The notes under the pieces are model-generated. The model saw only the letters and a program-made list of their open reading frames with translations. It did not search any database and had not been told where the DNA came from. This document shows, piece after piece, positions 59,926-64,000 of a stretch of DNA of 64,000 bases (position 1 is the first letter of the stretch; every line of letters starts with the position of its first letter). The translations under genes and the position numbers were made by a program. This stretch comes from Heterohyrax brucei (lineage: Eukaryota; Chordata; Mammalia; Hyracoidea; Procaviidae), in contig CM053162.1 in the NCBI GenBank assembly GCA_028571685.1, positions 3,352,001-3,416,000 of the forward strand. Direction: 5' to 3'.

Positions 59926-60150
59926 GGCACATGATCTAGTTCTGGCCAATAAGATGTAATTGTAAGCTATTTTCAAGAAAGCTTTTCCACAATCAATGAA
60001 TAACTCAGTTACCTCTAGCTCTACACTTTTCCCTTCTTCTTTGCTTGAAACTGAATGATTGCTTGAAATCTTAGCTGCCATCTACACCACAAGGTGACTA
60101 GTGTTGAGTATAAAGGCCTGGATACTGGGGGAGCAAATTAGAGAGTTAAG
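59926..60150 (-). repeat. Ancient interspersed repeat (family not named)
   Basis: 'ctagttctggccaataagat' then 'gtaattgtaagctattttca' and 'cttagctgccatctacacca' form a module that recurs in placental genomes. A 124-codon minus-strand open frame (59707-60081) crosses this repeat and the SINE, so it is not a gene. Strand is tentative. Confidence 0.4.
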
Positions 60151-61425
60151 CCTGGGTGCTGGATGGCATCTGAGTACCTCAGCACTAGTCACAGTTAGCC
60201 TCCAGACTTCCTGTTATAGCATGGACCAGTAGCACGAAACTTGACTCCAAAAATAGAGGATGCTAAGAGAATGAATAAAGAGGCAGACAATTTCTGTGTG
60301 GCAGAAATTTTATAAGGGAGATGTACATGAAAGGTGGTGGTCCCTAGCTCAAAAGACTAAAGCAGATTTCTGTGCTCTACAGTGGGAGTGCGGAGATCTT
60401 TATGGTAGTCAAAGACAATATTGGCTAAAATCAGGGAGTTACATAAGACTGCATCAGCAAGGTCACATAACAGGAGCTTGGAAAATAGCAGTGAATTAAC
60501 AGAAACAGCAATGAGTGAACAGAAAGCATGAGGGCAGCGTGGTTCTGTATTACATGGCCTGTTTTCCCTTTCAGCCCATCCCTTCAGGCTCCCTCTTACA
60601 ATCTCTTCCACAAAGTCCCTGTGGACACTCAGAGGAGGTATTACTGTGGGAACAGAGAGCATTGCTGTAGTTGGAAGCAAAGACCACACCAACAGGATCC
60701 CCTAATACAGAAGACATCACCTATACCCAGAAAAAGGCAAAGACCCATCAAAACACCATACCAACAAGACTAATTAAAATGCCATGCCAACGAGGAAAAC
60801 CAGGTGGCCAGAGAAGACTGGTCATCAAGTGTGTGCTAGTATTTCTATTTATTCTTCATGTGGCTTTTAACAGATCAGTGGGGGGGTAATCTGGTATGTA
60901 GGTACAACATCAGTATTTACTATGACGTGTGTCCTATCTTGAACAACTGTTAAAATGTTCAAAGCCATTTGGTTCTAAAGAACTACCTTCCTCGTTTTGG
61001 TGGTTTCAGCATTTAATAGCCGCAAGTTTTCTCTATTGTCGTTCAGGGTGTTAAGTAAAATTAGTTAAAGCTTCAGTTTGTCCCTTTGCTTCTAAGTAAC
61101 CCACCTGAGGGGCAAAAGCAATTAAAAGGTAATCATATAAGTCAAAAAGAATATGATTGGTCCACCTGGCTTTCACCATAGATAATTCATTGGTTTTGGT
61201 ATACACACACACACACACACACACGCACACACGCACACCACTGTACACATATTTACATGCACCCACACATATACATTATGGCCCCTATAACATAGAGTGT
61301 AACCTTAAAGTGCAGTGCCCTATCCAACGGTATGATAACCAGGATCAAAAGCAGTGGCCACACAGCCACCATATGCAATTAGGAGGGACATGCACTCATG
61401 CCTTCTAGTTGCACCTGTTAGTAGT
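60151..61425. other. Unique sequence with a (CA)n run
   Basis: No gene recognised; (CA)n at 61202-61238. The 111-codon minus-strand frame at 60357 has no identifiable domain. Confidence 0.4.
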
Positions 61426-61429
61426 GTTA

Positions 61430-62890
61430 GGTGTTGGCTGTGGGACATTGGAGTCCAGCCCACAATGTGGATGAAGGATGTGAAGGGACACAGGAGAACC
61501 CATGGTGTTTTCTTTAGCTCAAAACAGACAGAGTTGTTGTCTTTGGTACACCCTGTTCAGGTACCAGCTGACCTAAACCATGCCAGATGTGGTAAATACC
61601 CTCTCATGGCTGTACCCAAGACGTGTTGTGGCCCCTTACCGAGATGCTGGTGTCCATGACAATCTGAGTCCAGGAAAAGCTGATTTTGTGCCCTCTTTTC
61701 TTTATGCCCCAGTTAGTTAAAGTGGTTTCTGTGGCTTCCTCTGCGGACATCTCTCACAGATGCCCAGTTGGTTCCAGTCAGGAGCTCCATTCTGCAAGCA
61801 TTCCTTTGGCATTTAAGAAGGGAAGTTATCGACAGACTAGTATCTACTTCTGTTGTGGGCTATGGTGCACCTGTGAACCCATCCTAGGAAGAGGTTGGCA
61901 GCCCTGAAAGGAAGAAGAAAGACTAGGCCTTACCTATAGTTGGAAAGACAAGTGTTTAGCAGGTGCCAAGAGGGGTAAATCTTTCCCTTCTACTAGGATC
62001 ACGCTAGTGGCACCCCCTCTCATAGTGAGAACAGAAGTGGTTTCAGGCATTTTCCCTATCTGAGTGTACCATACTAGATTCCCTGGGGAGGCTACCTGAG
62101 GAGTTTTGAGTAAAGTCAGTCATTTCATTATATTCCAGAAAAGCAGACCCACTTCTGTACCTCATTCCTTTTCATGTGAAACATGACTGCTGAGGCTGTC
62201 CAGCTGGCAGAATTCTAGGCTCCCGTGTTAGGCTGTTCAATACCTCTACCTCCAGAGAGATGAAGTAACCAATTTACCTTGGTGGGGTGACCTACAGCAG
62301 GTGCCAATAGATGGTTCGACTTCCCAGTGCCAGGTCCTGGGGTGTCTTGAGGACCATGCTGCTGTGTTTTGACAACAACCTTGGTAGGATACATTCTGGA
62401 GCTTGTGATGTCACGCAGATCATTGCTGGTGGCTCCTAATCTTGTATATAGGGCTAAATACCCAGTGAGAGCTGAATTTATCAACCTCAAATCCTCAGAT
62501 AGCACCTTCACCCACTCTACCAGGAATCTCTTGCCTGTAATGTTTATATTTATTTTTTGGGGACACCTTTACTTCCTGTCCTCTAGAACTGTGGCCTGGG
62601 GGTCATAGAACATGTGGTAATGCCATTGTACTTCATTCTTAGTTGCTCATTCACACACGTGGGACCTCTAAAGTGTGTACCCTGATCACTATCAACTTTT
62701 TAGAACATCCTGTACATAGTACTCAATTTCTGTGACGTATTTCTTGTAGCAGATACATGGGAATGCTTGTATCAAGCAGGTGATAATGTTCACACGAACA
62801 GAGTACTCCTTCACTCCCCTAAGGAAGGAGCACTTCACTCCTTCCACTGGAGGTAGAGTTCTGTGTAATTTTTTTATATTATTTTTTATC
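61430..62890 (-). pseudogene. pol: Decayed ERV pol remnant (integrase region)
   Basis: On the minus strand, near 62668-62691, a short run reads 'DSDQGTHF', the second catalytic-Asp motif of retroviral integrases. Before it, an open frame (62692-62892) covers the region that should hold the integrase core but in another frame. After it, 62215-62511 is open for 98 codons and resembles an integrase C-terminal region. The family is unclear: it is not the ERV-L at 10970, whose integrase reads differently. Frameshifts and stops abound, no LTR was found, and the 61430-62200 part is assigned only by continuity. Confidence 0.45.
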
Positions 62891-62929
62891 AATTACAGTA
62901 AAAGAATGACATTTCTGACATCTATCAAT

Positions 62930-64000
62930 TATCTCATCTATGATAAACCCTCAGCCCCTCACCCATCCATGTAGCCAATGCAGTCATTTTGTTCTGTGAA
63001 TAGTTGTCTTTTTAAGTCCTTGTAACAGTGGTCTCATACAAAATTTGTCCTTTTGACACTGATTGATTTCACTCAGCATGATCTCTACCAAATGAGACTA
63101 TGTTATGAGATGTTTTCTAAAATTGTCTTTGTTTTTTCATCATAGCATAGTGTTTCATTGAGTATATGTACCACAGTGTATCCATTCATCTGTTGATGGG
63201 CATCGGGGTTGATTCCATTTTTTTGCTGTTGTAGACTGAGCTGCAACAAACATCCGTGTACAAGTGTCTGTTCCTGTAATGGCCCTATTTCTGCAAGATA
63301 TTTTCTGATCAGTGTGTTTGCTGGATTAAATGATATATCTATTTGCAGCTTTTTGAGAAAGTGCCAAATTGTTTTCCAAAGAGGTTGCACCATTTTGCTT
63401 TCCCACCAACAGTGTAGGAGAGTTATAGTCTTTCCACAGCCTCTCCAGCATTTGTTGTTTTGTATTTTTTGGATTATTGCCAACCTTTTTGGAGTGAGAT
63501 GGTATCTCAATGTAGTTTTGATTTGGCTTTCTCTAATATCTAATTACTGTGAGAATTTCCTCATGTGTCTTTTGGGTGCCTAGATATCTTCTTTGGTGAA
63601 GTGTCCATCCATCTCCTTTGCCCATTCTTTAGTTGGGTTATTTGTCATTTTCTTATTGATATTGTGCAGTACCTTGTAGATTATGGAGATTAGACATCAA
63701 TAAGTATGTAGTTGCCAAGTATTTTTTCCCATTTTGTAGTCAGTCTTTTAACTATCTTGATAAAGTCTTTGGAGGAGTGTGCTTCATTATTAGTCATTCC
63801 CATCTATCTACTTTCTCTTCTATTGTTTATGGATTGTTATTAAGATTTTGTGGACTAAGCCATGTATTAGGACTTCCATTGTTGTCCCTATTTTTTCTTC
63901 CATAATCTTTATCATTTTAGATTTGATATTTAGGTCTTTGATCCGTTTCAAGTTAGTTTGTGTATAAAGTGTGAGGTATGGGTCTTGTTTCAGTTTCACC
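62930..64000 (-). mobile_element. L1, minus strand, running off the window
   Basis: Starts in the L1 3'UTR ('ctcatctatgataaaccctc', then 'gtggtctcatacaaaatttg') and continues into ORF2 to the window end. It reads like L1 B and the plus-strand L1 at 28889. Confidence 0.85.
63103..64000 (-). pseudogene. L1 ORF2 C-terminal part (partial at window edge)
   Basis: The minus-strand frame 63103-63510 (135 codons) holds the C-terminal ORF2 segment 'NNKCWRGCGKTITLLHCWWE' and 'PLWKTIWHFLKKLQIDISFN'. Further upstream parts (63590-64000) continue the domain with stops. The remainder lies outside the window. Confidence 0.85.

Noticed and set aside
59707..60081. 124-codon minus-strand frame starting MAAKISS
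   Set aside because: It crosses an AfroSINE fragment and an old interspersed repeat, so it is not a conserved gene.
1..64000. CRISPR arrays, bacterial operons, phage or plasmid features
   Set aside because: Composition, SINEs, LINEs and LTRs show mammalian nuclear DNA; no regularly spaced repeats were seen.

Overview
This window is vertebrate nuclear DNA from a placental mammal, almost certainly an afrotherian. Elephant or another paenungulate is the best guess. The evidence is lineage-specific repeats: many tRNA-derived SINEs of the AfroSINE type ('gctgctaaccaaaaggt ... ggttcaaatccaccag ... tatgagtcggaatcaacttg'), BovB/RTE-type LINEs of the kind abundant in elephant, and L1 elements whose 3' ends look like the afrotherian L1 lineage. 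I find no intact host protein-coding gene, rRNA, functional tRNA or CRISPR. The sequence looks like a gene desert or a large intron. Nearly every open reading frame lies in a decayed transposon or is chance.

Layout. 1-4.9 kb: mostly unique DNA with old MIR, L2, mariner and RTE pieces and one ERVL-MaLR-like LTR. 4.96-18.39 kb: a nested stack. An old MLT1-like LTR is split by a near-full-length minus-strand L1 (A). L1 A is interrupted by a second L1 (B), by a solo LTR with a 5-bp target duplication, and by a third L1 (C). L1 C in turn contains a 3-kb 5'-truncated ERV-L provirus holding the end of RT, RNase H, integrase, dUTPase and a 3' LTR. 18.4-28.9 kb: mostly unique sequence with AfroSINEs, RTE 3' ends, a MER2/Tigger-like relic, a TATA-containing promoter-like block near 24.9 kb and a candidate conserved AT-rich block near 20.7 kb. 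28.9-30.9 kb: a plus-strand 5'-truncated L1. 31.1-31.6 kb: an LTR. 34.5-41.3 kb: a near-full-length minus-strand L1 (D) with a GC-rich 5'UTR. 42.8-43.2 kb: a clean solo LTR of betaretrovirus-like (ERV2/ERVK) type with a perfect 6-bp target duplication. 43.4-48.0 kb: a plus-strand L1 (E) with a large internal deletion. 48.0-54.6 kb: two minus-strand RTE copies in a row, the first split by a 3'-truncated L1 (F), the second by an AfroSINE. 54.6-61.4 kb: unique sequence plus SINEs. 61.4-62.9 kb: a decayed minus-strand ERV pol remnant. 62.9 kb to the end: another minus-strand L1 running off the window.

The components are largely parasites and their relics. L1 and RTE supply reverse transcriptase and endonuclease in cis. 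The AfroSINE tail resembles the RTE 3' end, which suggests RTE mobilised the SINEs. Three retroviral groups are represented: class III ERV-L/MaLR, class II, and a second integrase-bearing remnant of unclear class. The most informative observations are the order of insertions, the unusual 5' junction of the ERV-L copy, the dUTPase with a hydrophobic tail, and two or three non-repetitive blocks that could be regulatory.
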